Source: Clostridiales bacterium (GTDB lineage: Bacteria; Bacillota; Clostridia; Christensenellales; Aristaeellaceae). Taken from it: 45,576 bases of DNA. Each line of letters starts with the position of its first letter. The first letter of the stretch is position 1. Under the pieces are notes generated by a model that was given only the letters and a program-made list of their open reading frames with translations, was not told the DNA's origin and searched no databases. Location: NCBI GenBank assembly GCA_004555155.1, contig SFJH01000013.1, positions 1 through 45,576 of the forward strand. The letters are read 5' to 3'. Shown here piece by piece: positions 7,385 through 15,425 of this stretch. The position numbers and the translations under genes were made by a program.

Positions 7385-8539
7385 TCATTCAGGGATGCGG
7401 TCGGAGATCCACTGGGCGACGGCTTGGGCGGAGCGGCCGGATTCCGTGGCGCCGTAGAAGGCGAGCACGGCGGGGGAGGGTTGGGGGAGGCGGCTGAAGT
7501 TGGCGAGCATGTCGATGAGCGCGGGCTCGGACTCCGCGCGGAGGTAGGGGCAGTCGCGCAGGTTGAAGTACATGTGGCGGTCGGAGGCGGTGAAGTCGTC
7601 CAGATCGGGCTGATAGAGGATGACGGGGCGGTCGAGCAGGGCGAAGTCACCGGCGGACGAGCTGTAATCGGTGATGAGCAGATCGGCGAGCAGGAGGAGG
7701 TCGGACATTTCGGGGTAGTCGGTGACGTCGCGGACGCTGGAGGCGCGGGCGGCGGTGATGCGCCGGTTCTTGTCGTGGGCGCGGGTCAGGCACAGCCAGG
7801 GCTGGCCGGTAGCGCGCTCCAGGGTTTCGAGGGCCCGGGACAGGTCGAAGCCCGCCTGCAGCGCCGCGCCGGCGGTGGCGTCGCGGAAGGTGGGCGCATA
7901 GAGCATCACCCGCGCCCCTTCGGGCAGGTTCAGCGCCCTGCGGGCGGCTTCGCCCCGGGAGAGATCGCGGCGCACCAGCGCGTCGTTGCGGGGCATGCCG
8001 GTCTGCAGCACCGCTCCGGAATAGCGAAACGCAGTGCGGTAGACCTCCGTGCCGAAGCGGGAGCCGGACACAGCCAGATCCATCTGCGCGCCGTCGGGGT
8101 AGTCCAGGCCGTCGTTCATGTCGAACAGCACCTTCTTGAAGCCGCGGTCGCCGTGCCAGGTCTGCACATAGAGCTGGTCGGGAAACTTCAGCATATAGAT
8201 GGGCCGGTTGAAGTTGTCCACGAAGCAGCGGGCGGTGGCGAAGGCGGTCAGCGCGGCGAGGCTGCGGGGCTTCACCGTGCGCACGTAGTCGGGCGCAGCG
8301 GCGGGGTCCGACAGCTGCCAGAGAATCTCGATGTCGGGCCGGAGCGCGTGCAGCGCCTCGGAGATGAAGCGGGGGCTGTCGGAGTAGCTCCGGCCCTTGA
8401 AGCTGGTGAACAGCACCGCCTTTGGCCGCACGCCGCGCAGCCGGTGCTGCGCGCGCATCCACGCCCGCCCGCCGACCCGCCGGGCCAGCGACAGCGCGCG
8501 ATAGACCGGCGGACACCGCTTGATGGCTTTCAGATTCAT
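7385..8539 (-). CDS. CDP-glycerol glycerophosphotransferase family protein
   Basis: The 384-residue product matches the TagF/TarF-like glycosyl/glycerophosphotransferase domain. Visible motifs are TWHGDRGFKKV in the middle and, near residues 295-320, TDYSSSAGDFALLDRPVILY, which holds the conserved acidic and Ser residues of the donor site. These enzymes transfer glycerol- or ribitol-phosphate from a CDP donor to a wall or capsular polymer at the inner membrane face. It is last in a five-gene minus-strand operon. Leu codons shift from CTG to CTC near the 3' end (about 11 CTC to 5 CTG in the last 90 codons), next to repeat array A. ATG 8539 is used; the ribosome site is weak. Confidence 0.85.
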   Translation of the reverse strand: MNLKAIKRCPPVYRALSLARRVGGRAWMRAQHRLRGVRPKAVLFTSFKGRSYSDSPRFISEALHALRPDIEILWQLSDPAAAPDYVRTVKPRSLAALTAFATARCFVDNFNRPIYMLKFPDQLYVQTWHGDRGFKKVLFDMNDGLDYPDGAQMDLAVSGSRFGTEVYRTAFRYSGAVLQTGMPRNDALVRRDLSRGEAARRALNLPEGARVMLYAPTFRDATAGAALQAGFDLSRALETLERATGQPWLCLTRAHDKNRRITAARASSVRDVTDYPEMSDLLLLADLLITDYSSSAGDFALLDRPVILYQPDLDDFTASDRHMYFNLRDCPYLRAESEPALIDMLANFSRLPQPSPAVLAFYGATESGRSAQAVAQWISDRIPE

Positions 8540-8583
8540 ATCGCACCTCGCCTCATTTGCTTTTGCGAAAAGATGGATTTCCC

Positions 8584-9618
8584 CTACCGCAGCACGTCCA
8601 GCGTGTGCCGGAGTCCCTCCTCCAGCAGGGCGAAGGGCTTCCAGCCCAGGGCCTCCAGCCGCGCGGGATTCTGCACGGCGCGGGTGACGGTGGAGTAGCC
8701 CTGGCGCTCGGCCTCGGGCGGCAGCTCGAAGGTCACGCGCACACCGGCCAGCCTCGCCAGCGTCTCGGCGTATTCGCGGATGGTATGGGTGCTTGCGCGG
8801 TTGGCCACGTTGTAGGCGCGGCCGGTCTCGCCCCGCAGCAGCACGGTCAGCAGCGCGGAGACCGCGTCGGCCACGTAGGCATAGGAGCGCAGCTGGCTTC
8901 CGGCGCTCTTCATGACGATGTCCTCGCCCGCCAGCGCCCTGCGCAGGAACTGGGCGTCGGCGCGGGAGTTGGCCGGGGCGATGGTGGGGCCGTAGATATA
9001 GCACAGCCGGGCGACCACCGCGTCCGCGCCGAACTGGCGGACGTAGCTGGCGCACAGCGTCTCGGCGGCGCGCTTGCTCTCGGGATAGCAGCTGCGGGGG
9101 TTCATGGAATCGATCCTGCCGAAGCCGTCCTCGTCGAAGCCGTCGGTCACGGCGGGGTTTTCGCCGTAGATTTCGCCGGTGGATACGAACAGCAGCCGCC
9201 CGCGGCCCTGTTCGCACAGCTGATCCAGCAGGCGCTTCGTGCCCAGGATGTTGCCCAGCATGGTGCCCACGGGATCGCTGGAGAACGCCAGCGGATGGGC
9301 ATTGGACGCGGCGTGGACGATGAAGTCCGCCTCGGGCAGATCGCCGTCGGGCCGGGTCAGGTCGCAGGCGGCGCAGGAGACGCAATCGTGCGCCCCGAAC
9401 CGCGCCCGGGCGCGCTCCGCGTCGCGGCACAGCGCCAGCACGCGCAGATTCAGTCCCTGCCGCTCGCTGGCCAGCGCCAGCGCGTCAGTCAGGCACGCGC
9501 CGATCATGCCGGTGGCGCCGGTGATCATCACGGTGGCGTTTTTCAATGGCGAGAGGTCGCCCGCGGCGGCGATGGCGCGGGAAAGATCTTCGCGATAGAC
9601 GGGATGGCTCGGATTCAT
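8584..9618 (-). CDS. NAD-dependent epimerase/dehydratase
   Basis: This 344-residue extended SDR has the Rossmann motif TGATGMIGACL near residue 32, a Ser in VSTGEIYGENP, and the catalytic YxxxK in CYPESK. It belongs with nucleotide-sugar epimerases, dehydratases and decarboxylases acting on UDP-, GDP- or dTDP-sugars in the cytoplasm; which one cannot be decided. Its start overlaps the upstream LicD stop by four bases (ATGA), a sign of translational coupling. In this operon it probably supplies or modifies a sugar precursor of the phosphate-containing surface polymer. Confidence 0.85.
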   Translation of the reverse strand: MNPSHPVYREDLSRAIAAAGDLSPLKNATVMITGATGMIGACLTDALALASERQGLNLRVLALCRDAERARARFGAHDCVSCAACDLTRPDGDLPEADFIVHAASNAHPLAFSSDPVGTMLGNILGTKRLLDQLCEQGRGRLLFVSTGEIYGENPAVTDGFDEDGFGRIDSMNPRSCYPESKRAAETLCASYVRQFGADAVVARLCYIYGPTIAPANSRADAQFLRRALAGEDIVMKSAGSQLRSYAYVADAVSALLTVLLRGETGRAYNVANRASTHTIREYAETLARLAGVRVTFELPPEAERQGYSTVTRAVQNPARLEALGWKPFALLEEGLRHTLDVLR

Positions 9619-10466
9619 GCCTGCTCCTTTCCGGGAAGCATGTAGGCCTCCATGTTGTGGCGGGAATAGCGCTGATCCTCCGGCGGCAGCTGCATGTAAT
9701 CGCCGTAGAGGCCGCGCAGATAGGTATCATAACCGATGGGCGCGGGGAACTGCTCGCCCTCGAAGGTCACGGGCACGCTGCCGCGGAAGACCTCCACGGG
9801 CATGCGCTCGCGGCTGCCATAGTGGGTGACGGTCACGACTCCGGCGTAGCGGGCGCGGTCGAACCGGCGGCGCTTCGCGGCGCGATCCAGGTCGCAGGCC
9901 CATTTTCTCGGCGCGCGCACGCTGGTCACGGCCATCAGCAGCTTCTTCATCCACTGCAGCCGCTCGTCGGACCAGAGCGCCTTGCGGCGGGCACACTTCA
10001 GCAGGATGTCGTGGGCGCGGATTCTCTTGAAGAACAGCTTCGAAAGCGTCTCGCTGTCGGGCAGCGCGTCGATGGGGAACACGTCCAGGAACAGGCAGCC
10101 CGTGAACACCTTCTGGGTGTGCGACGGCACCAGCAGGGTGTGCTGATCCCAGATGCGGATCCAGGGCATGGCGTAATCGCCGGGCAGCGTACAGTGCACC
10201 AGCGTATAGCGCCCGTTCATGTACTTCGGCGCGACCTTCAGAAACCGCTCGAACTCCGGGCGGGGCATCATCAGGTCGATATCGTCGTCCCAGGGGATGA
10301 AGCCCTGATGGCGCACCGCGCCCAGCAGCGTGCCGCCGGAGAGGAAATAGGGGATGCCCTCGGCCTTGCAGATCCTGTCCACCAGGCGCAGCATGTCCAT
10401 GCAGACGGCCTGAATCTCCTTCTGGGTCATCCGGGGCGCGTCGGGGCGGGAGGGAGCGTTGTTCAT
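9615..10466 (-). CDS. LicD family phosphotransferase (first in map order)
   Basis: The 283-residue product carries the LicD signature GGTLLGAVRHQGFIPWDDD with the acidic pair DID just after, and the C-terminal LYGDYMQLPPEDQRYSRHN typical of the family. LicD proteins have a nucleotidyltransferase-like fold and attach phosphocholine or other phospho-substituents to surface glycans. ATG 10466 is preferred; a GTG at 10478 would add four residues. The 3' end overlaps the epimerase start. It is one of two LicD paralogues in the operon; they are clearly divergent, so they probably act on different sugars or carry different groups. Confidence 0.85.
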   Translation of the reverse strand: MNNAPSRPDAPRMTQKEIQAVCMDMLRLVDRICKAEGIPYFLSGGTLLGAVRHQGFIPWDDDIDLMMPRPEFERFLKVAPKYMNGRYTLVHCTLPGDYAMPWIRIWDQHTLLVPSHTQKVFTGCLFLDVFPIDALPDSETLSKLFFKRIRAHDILLKCARRKALWSDERLQWMKKLLMAVTSVRAPRKWACDLDRAAKRRRFDRARYAGVVTVTHYGSRERMPVEVFRGSVPVTFEGEQFPAPIGYDTYLRGLYGDYMQLPPEDQRYSRHNMEAYMLPGKEQA

Positions 10467-10528
10467 CGTCTTGATCACCCATCGCTTTCATGCGCGACGG
10501 ACGCCGCGCGGGCGTCCGTCGAAGCGTA

Positions 10529-11437
10529 TTATTTTTCGGTCAGTTCGGGATGGCGGCGGCGCAGCGCGTCGTAGTCCGCCCGGCGCATGGTGACGTAGTC
10601 CAGATGGGGCACGCGCTTGTCCTCGGGCGGCAGCGACATGTAGTCGCCGTAAATGCCGGTCAGATATTCCTTCCAGCAGGACATGGTCTCCAGCTCGCGG
10701 CCCTCGAAGCTCACCTTCACGGGGATCTCGAAGGCCTCCTTGGGCATGGCCTCGCCCGCGCCGTAGCGGCCCGCGGTGAAGCAGCCCACGGTATCGAAGG
10801 TCTCGTAGGGGCGGCTGCGGCCCATCCGATCCAGCAGCCTCGCCCAGCGCATCGCGCCGATGGGCATGGCAAACCAGCAGTAGCGCCAGTGGCGCAGCAC
10901 GATCCGCTTGCGGTTGCCGGTGCCCGGCTTCCACATCGCCCAGAAATTGTACTTGTTGATGTAAAACCGCATCCTGTACAGCCGCCTGAGCTTCCTTTCC
11001 TCCTTCGGCAGGCCGTCGATGGGCAGGATGTCGATCCAGACGTGCGCGCCGGAGACGGGCTTGTGGTACTTGCGCTGAACCTGGGTCTTCAGATCGTACA
11101 CCCGGGCGAAGGGCCGGGGGAAGCGGCCGTTCTCGAGGCAGGCGAACTGGGTATCCGGGGCGATTTCCCCGGCCTCGCACAGCTTCACCAGCCGGTCGTA
11201 GTCCGGCCGGGCCATGATCACGTCCACGTCGTCGTCCCAGGGGATGAACCCGCCGTGCCGCACCGCGCCCAGCAGCGTGCCGCCGCAGAGATAATAGCGC
11301 AGGCCGTGGCGCCTGCAGAACGCGTCGAAGGCGTCCAGCAGCTCCAGTCCGATCACCTGCACGTCCCGCACGCCCAGCACCACCTCATCGGGGCCGGCGG
11401 GGCGCTCGGGGAATTTCACCTTGCTGAACAGGGGCAA
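10529..11437 (-). CDS. LicD family phosphotransferase (second in map order)
   Basis: The product of about 302 residues has the LicD core GGTLLGAVRHGGFIPWDDD followed by VDVIMARPDYDR, and the C-terminal IYGDYMSLPPEDKRVPHLD. No ATG fits the start. A TTG at 11437 is nine bases from a GAGGAG site and is chosen, while a TTG at 11446 touches the site directly. The enzyme is predicted to modify a cell-surface glycan with a phosphorylated alcohol delivered as a CDP derivative. The cytidylyltransferase gene lies immediately upstream, with 15 bases between them, which fits that donor. Confidence 0.85.
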   Translation of the reverse strand: MPLFSKVKFPERPAGPDEVVLGVRDVQVIGLELLDAFDAFCRRHGLRYYLCGGTLLGAVRHGGFIPWDDDVDVIMARPDYDRLVKLCEAGEIAPDTQFACLENGRFPRPFARVYDLKTQVQRKYHKPVSGAHVWIDILPIDGLPKEERKLRRLYRMRFYINKYNFWAMWKPGTGNRKRIVLRHWRYCWFAMPIGAMRWARLLDRMGRSRPYETFDTVGCFTAGRYGAGEAMPKEAFEIPVKVSFEGRELETMSCWKEYLTGIYGDYMSLPPEDKRVPHLDYVTMRRADYDALRRRHPELTEK

Positions 11438-11452
11438 ATTGCACAACTCCTC

Positions 11453-12148
11453 TTATCCTCGAAGGCTCAGCAGCGCCTTGAAGATCTCCATGTCGTCGGG
11501 CGTGGTGAGCTTGATGTTCTTTTCGCTGCCCGCGCAGAAATAGATCGTCTCGCCCAGCTCCACCATCAGCGTGCAGGAGGCCACCGAATTGGTGATGCCC
11601 TTCTCCAGCGCGCGGCGGTGGGCGTCGCAGATCACGCCAAGGGGGAAGCCCTGGGGCGTCTGGGTGCGCTTGAGCTTGTCGCGGGGATAGCTGGCGCAGG
11701 TGGAGATCTGATCCTCGGTCTCCAGCATGGCCTCCTGGCAGGGCACGGTCACGATGGCGGAGCCGCGCTCCCGCGTAGTGGCGATGCAGCCGGAGATGAT
11801 GTCCTGGGAGACCATGGGGCGGATCGCGTCGTGAATGAGCACCAGATCGTCGGGCGAATAGTGCTTTTCCAGCTCGAACACGCCGTTTCGGATGCTGCCC
11901 TGGCCGTTCGCGCCGCCGGGGATGACGTGTTTGAGCTTGGTGATCCCGTACTGCCGCGCGTAGGCGCTCAGGATCGACTCCCAGCCCTCCACGCACACCA
12001 CGGCGATCACATCGACATCGGGATGCTTCTGGAAGGCCTCCAGCGTATACGCGATGACGGGCTTGTCGTTCACGGTCAGAAACTGCTTGGGAATCTCCTG
12101 GCCCATGCGCATGCCGCGGCCGCCGGCGATGATCAGCGCGATGTTCAT
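11453..12148 (-). CDS. IspD/TarI-like cytidylyltransferase
   Basis: The 231-residue product begins MNIALIIAGGRGMRMG and has PKQF, the nucleotidyltransferase pattern of IspD (methylerythritol phosphate) and TarI (ribitol phosphate) enzymes, which form CDP-alcohols. A central HDAIRPMVS motif and a TQTPQGF segment are also typical. The context (two LicD, a TagF-like transferase) favours a role in making a CDP-polyol or similar donor rather than isoprenoids. However, no TarJ-type dehydrogenase is present and ispH occurs elsewhere in the window, so IspD is not excluded. ATG 12148 matches the conserved start, with GGGAGGG upstream. It is first in the operon behind a near-consensus promoter. Confidence 0.75.
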   Translation of the reverse strand: MNIALIIAGGRGMRMGQEIPKQFLTVNDKPVIAYTLEAFQKHPDVDVIAVVCVEGWESILSAYARQYGITKLKHVIPGGANGQGSIRNGVFELEKHYSPDDLVLIHDAIRPMVSQDIISGCIATTRERGSAIVTVPCQEAMLETEDQISTCASYPRDKLKRTQTPQGFPLGVICDAHRRALEKGITNSVASCTLMVELGETIYFCAGSEKNIKLTTPDDMEIFKALLSLRG

Positions 12149-12186
12149 CTTCGAAGCACCCTCCCGTACATTTGTTTTCATCTTCA

Positions 12187-12215
12187 ATTATACCCGCAAC
12201 CTCAGCGTTTGTCAA
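12187..12215 (-). promoter_or_regulatory. Promoter of the surface-polymer operon
   Basis: On the minus strand TTGACA (12210-12215), 17 bases, then TATAAT (12187-12192) is a perfect vegetative promoter, about 40 bases before the cytidylyltransferase start. Confidence 0.85.
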
Positions 12216-12266
12216 CGCGCGCCCCCGGCGGGTCTTGACAATCGTGTAAATTCTGCCTGCGCGGCC

Positions 12267-12295
12267 TGTTCCCCGGGGGAAAAATCTGCTATAAT
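12267..12295 (+). promoter_or_regulatory. Probable promoter of argS
   Basis: TATAAT at 12290-12295 is perfect; TGTTCC, 17 bases upstream, is a poor -35. A better TTGACA at 12235 is too far away to pair with it. The ATG is 32 bases downstream. Confidence 0.55.
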
Positions 12296-12326
12296 AGGCG
12301 CATATTGATTGATACGGGAGTGTGTT

Positions 12327-14033
12327 ATGATGGACTTCAAATCCGCTATCGCCGAACTGATCGTCGGCGCGCTGCGGGCGGCCTTCGACGCCGAGCCGCT
12401 GACCGCCGCGGAAATCGCCGCCGCGCTGGAGGTTCCGCCGGATACCGCCATGGGCGACTACGCCTTTCCCTGCTTCAGACTCTCCAAGGCCCTGCGCAAG
12501 AGCCCGATGATGATCTCCGACGCGCTGGCCGGGAGCGTGAGCGCCGACTATCTGAGCAAGGTGGAGTCCGTGAAGGGCTACCTGAACTTCTTCGTCGACC
12601 GCGCCACCTACGCCGAAAAGGTGCTCGCCGCCGCCCGGAGCGAATCCTACGGCTCCGACAACTCCGGCGCAGGCAAGACCGTGGTGCTGGACTATTCGTC
12701 CATCAACATCGCCAAGCGCTTCCACATCGGACATCTGTCCACCACGATGATCGGCAATTCCCTCTATCGCCTGCACAAATTCTTCGGCTACAACGCCGTG
12801 GGCGTGAACCATCTGGGCGACTGGGGCACCCAGTTCGGCAAGATGATCGCCGCCTACAAGCGCTGGGGCGATCATGACGCCGTGGTCGCCGGCGGCGTGG
12901 ACGAGATGGTGAAGCTCTACGTGCGCTTCAACACCGAGGCCAAGGAGAACCCCGCCCTCAACGACGAGGGCCGCGCCTGGTTCAAGAAGATCGAGGACGG
13001 CGACGAGGAAGCCCTCGAAATCTTCAACTGGTTCAAGTCCGTGACGCTGAAGGACGCGGAGCGGGTCTACGACATGCTGGGCGTGAAGTTCGACTCCTAC
13101 GCCGGCGAGAGCTTCTACAACGACAAGATGCAGCCCATCGTCGACTCACTGCGCGAGAAGGGCCTGCTCAAGGAGGATCAGGGCGCGCAGATCGTGGACC
13201 TGGAGCCCTACGGCATGCCCCCGGCGCTGATCCTGCGCTCCGACGGCGCGACGCTGTACATCACCCGCGATCTGGCCGCCGCCAAGTACCGCAAGGATAC
13301 CTACGATTTCGACAAGTGCCTCTATGTCGTCGCCTACCAGCAGGATCTGCACTTCAAGCAGCTGTTCAAGGTGCTGGAGCTGATGGGCTACGACTGGGCG
13401 AAGAACTGCGAGCACGTGGCCTTCGGCATGGTGTCCTACGAGGGCCAGACGCTGTCCACCCGCGAGGGCCGCATCGTCTATCTGGAGGATCTGCTGAACA
13501 CGTCCATCGAAAAGGCCCGCGCCATCATCGACGTGAAGAGCCCCGACCTGGAGAACAAGGACGAGGTGGCGAAGCAGGTGGGCGTGGGTGCAGTGGTGTT
13601 CTTCGCGCTGTACAACAACCGCATCAAGGACATCGACTTCTACTGGGATCGCGCGCTGAACTTCGACGGCGAGACCGGCCCCTACGTGATGTACACCCAC
13701 GCGCGCTGCTGCTCGGTGCTGGCCAAGGCGGGCGCCTGCGACGCCGCGCCGGACTTCGCCGCACTGTCCGACCCCATGGCCCAGGACGTGGTGCGCCTGA
13801 TCGGCCAGTTCCCCGAGGTGGCGAAGAACGCGCTCAACCGCAGCGAGCCGTCCATGATCACCCGCTTCAGCGTGGATCTGGCCCAGGCCTACAACAAGTT
13901 CTACTATGAGAACAAGATCATGGTGGACGAGCCCGGCGTGCGCGCCGCCCGCCTGCTGCTGACCCGCGTGACCCGCGATCTGCTGGCCCGCAGTCTGGAT
14001 CTGATCGGCGTCGCCGCGCCCGAGAGGATGTAA
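12327..14033 (+). CDS. argS: Arginyl-tRNA synthetase
   Basis: The 568-residue class I synthetase has an N-terminal additional domain (residues 1-100), the HIGH signature in RFHIGHLSTT near residue 135, the GVNHLGDWGTQFGK segment specific to ArgRS, and a C-terminal DALR anticodon-binding domain (about residues 445-568). It charges tRNA-Arg in the cytoplasm. Two ATGs are adjacent; 12327 follows CGGGAG by about eight bases. Length is in the normal bacterial range. Leu codons remain CTG to the very end, in contrast to the genes next to repeat arrays. A MITE-like element starts 30 bases after the stop. No T-box is visible in the short leader. Confidence 0.97.
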   Translation: MMDFKSAIAELIVGALRAAFDAEPLTAAEIAAALEVPPDTAMGDYAFPCFRLSKALRKSPMMISDALAGSVSADYLSKVESVKGYLNFFVDRATYAEKVLAAARSESYGSDNSGAGKTVVLDYSSINIAKRFHIGHLSTTMIGNSLYRLHKFFGYNAVGVNHLGDWGTQFGKMIAAYKRWGDHDAVVAGGVDEMVKLYVRFNTEAKENPALNDEGRAWFKKIEDGDEEALEIFNWFKSVTLKDAERVYDMLGVKFDSYAGESFYNDKMQPIVDSLREKGLLKEDQGAQIVDLEPYGMPPALILRSDGATLYITRDLAAAKYRKDTYDFDKCLYVVAYQQDLHFKQLFKVLELMGYDWAKNCEHVAFGMVSYEGQTLSTREGRIVYLEDLLNTSIEKARAIIDVKSPDLENKDEVAKQVGVGAVVFFALYNNRIKDIDFYWDRALNFDGETGPYVMYTHARCCSVLAKAGACDAAPDFAALSDPMAQDVVRLIGQFPEVAKNALNRSEPSMITRFSVDLAQAYNKFYYENKIMVDEPGVRAARLLLTRVTRDLLARSLDLIGVAAPERM

Positions 14034-14063
14034 ATCCCGCGGCTGCCGGAAAACTCGCGCAGA

Positions 14064-14188
14064 AAGGGACTGTCTCATCAAGCGTCATATTGCACAAAAA
14101 TTCGCCTGTAGAACACCGGAAACAAGGTGTTTTACAGGCGAATTTCATGGATTGTTTGTGCAGTTCTGCCCGGGTGAGACAGCCCCTT
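14064..14188. mobile_element. MITE-like element with nested hairpins
   Basis: The 125-bp element has terminal inverted repeats of about 14 bp (AAGGGACTGTCTCA at 14064-14077, and TGAGACAGCCCCTT at 14175-14188; one mismatch). Inside are nested complementary arms: TGCACAAA with TTTGTGCA, AAATTCGCCTGTA (14098-14110) with TACAGGCGAATTT (14133-14145), and GAACACC with GGTGTTT. It has no coding capacity. GGG-CTGTCTCA-type ends are seen on some insertion sequences, so a full-length partner may exist elsewhere. No clear target-site duplication is visible. Its right edge lies six bases from the stop codon of the next minus-strand gene, so it may also act as that gene's terminator. Confidence 0.7.
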
Positions 14189-14193
14189 CTGTC

Positions 14194-14688
14194 TTACTTC
14201 CGGTTTTGCTTTGCCCGCGCCGTCAGCGTCTCGCAGATCTTCCCGTCGGGCTGGAGGAGGAAGATCTCCGTGCGGCCGTTGTTGCGCCAGGCCGTGGCCA
14301 GCGTCTCCAGCGGGCAGTCGGGGCGGGTGGCGCGCCGGACGGGCGCGTCGGGATACCGCTGGCGCAGATCCTGAAGCGTCCCGGCGTTGAGCAGATTGTT
14401 CAGATACAGCTCCGCCATGGGCCGCTGATACCGCCCGTAGGCGTGGGTGATGCGCAGCAGATTGGCGTTCATGGCATAGGAATAGCTGAGCACGAACCGG
14501 CGCATGGTCCACAGCGCCAGCAGCACGCCCACCGCCCAGAACACCAGCTGTCCCACCAGCTCTCCGGCGACCAGCGCCAGCAGCCGCCCCAGCAGCGAAT
14601 CCACCATCACCGCCGCCAGCAGCAGCGCCACCACGCCGATTCCCTTCAGCGTGCTAAGCGGCCGGTTCCGGACTGTGTGCTGATACAT
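14194..14688 (-). CDS. Small membrane protein of unknown function
   Basis: This 164-residue protein is not recognised. It has two hydrophobic segments (about residues 17-37 and 45-62) and a cytoplasmic or exposed C-terminal region of about 100 residues rich in Arg and Leu, ending in a basic AKQNRK tail. ATG 14688 follows GGAGGG closely. It overlaps the upstream gene (14654-15337) by 35 bases, so the two are surely co-translated. The topology, two helices and a soluble domain, suggests an accessory subunit for the upstream anchored protein, but no family function is claimed. The MITE-like element begins just beyond its stop. Confidence 0.65.
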   Translation of the reverse strand: MYQHTVRNRPLSTLKGIGVVALLLAAVMVDSLLGRLLALVAGELVGQLVFWAVGVLLALWTMRRFVLSYSYAMNANLLRITHAYGRYQRPMAELYLNNLLNAGTLQDLRQRYPDAPVRRATRPDCPLETLATAWRNNGRTEIFLLQPDGKICETLTARAKQNRK

Positions 14689-15337
14689 AGTCGCCCTCCA
14701 TCAGCTCGCGAATGATGTACTCCGCCACCTGCATCGAGGTATCGGCGTTGGTGGAGTTGGCGGTGATCACCAGCACCGCGCCGGAATTGTCGAACGCGCC
14801 GATCTCGGCCAGTCCGGGCACGTTGTCCAGCTTCAGGCCCGCGATCCAGGTTTCGCCGGTCTCGGCGCTGGTACAATAGTAGGGCTCCAGATCGAGGCCG
14901 TCCATCCAGCCCTCGGCCAGATAGCTGTCCAGCGGCTCGAAGGCCTCGCTGGCGCACAGCGACTCCATGCACACGCCGGAGGCGAAGAACACGTCCGCCT
15001 CGCCCAGCGAGAGCCGCGCCATCAGCAGCATGCTGCTGGTGTAATCCTGTTCGGGGTCGACGAACTGCAGCGATTCGAAGTTGACCTCCAGAAGGGTCTC
15101 GTCGCCCTCCTGGCCGAAGGCCAGCGCCTCGGCGGCCAGATCGTCCAGCGGCTGCGTGTTCGTATAGGCGTCCGCCAGATAGATCAGCACCTCCTGATCA
15201 TAGGGCGTGCGCGGCGTGGTGGAGGTGTACACCAGGTTGGTCAGCAGCACGCAGATCACCAGACCAACGATGTAAATCGCCATGTACTTCCGAAAATGCT
15301 CCCTGATGCGAGCCCATGTCAAACCTTTGTGCGGCAT
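14654..15337 (-). CDS. Membrane-anchored extracellular protein, unknown
   Basis: The 227-residue protein has a single transmembrane helix near residues 17-38 (YMAIYIVGLVICVLLTNLVY) followed by an exported domain. Part of this domain (ADVFFASGVCMESLCASE, then PLDSYL) resembles the hinge region of extracellular solute-binding proteins, but the protein is much shorter than that family, so this is only an impression. ATG 15337 is chosen because AGGAGG lies just upstream; the frame is open further but lacks a site. It has its own promoter at 15368 and is followed by an overlapping small membrane protein gene. Confidence 0.65.
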   Translation of the reverse strand: MPHKGLTWARIREHFRKYMAIYIVGLVICVLLTNLVYTSTTPRTPYDQEVLIYLADAYTNTQPLDDLAAEALAFGQEGDETLLEVNFESLQFVDPEQDYTSSMLLMARLSLGEADVFFASGVCMESLCASEAFEPLDSYLAEGWMDGLDLEPYYCTSAETGETWIAGLKLDNVPGLAEIGAFDNSGAVLVITANSTNADTSMQVAEYIIRELMEGDYVSAHSPEPAA

Positions 15338-15367
15338 ACGCTGCCTCCTGACTTTCATTGATGTACT

Positions 15368-15396
15368 ATTATAGCGCAGAAAGTCCGGGCGCACAA
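15368..15396 (-). promoter_or_regulatory. Promoter of the two-gene membrane protein unit
   Basis: On the minus strand TTGTGC (15391-15396), 17 bases, TATAAT (15368-15373). It lies about 30 bases before the 15337 start and separates this unit from the larA gene upstream. Confidence 0.7.
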
Positions 15397-15425
15397 GCAT
15401 CTGTCCATGAAAAAAGTATGGCGGA

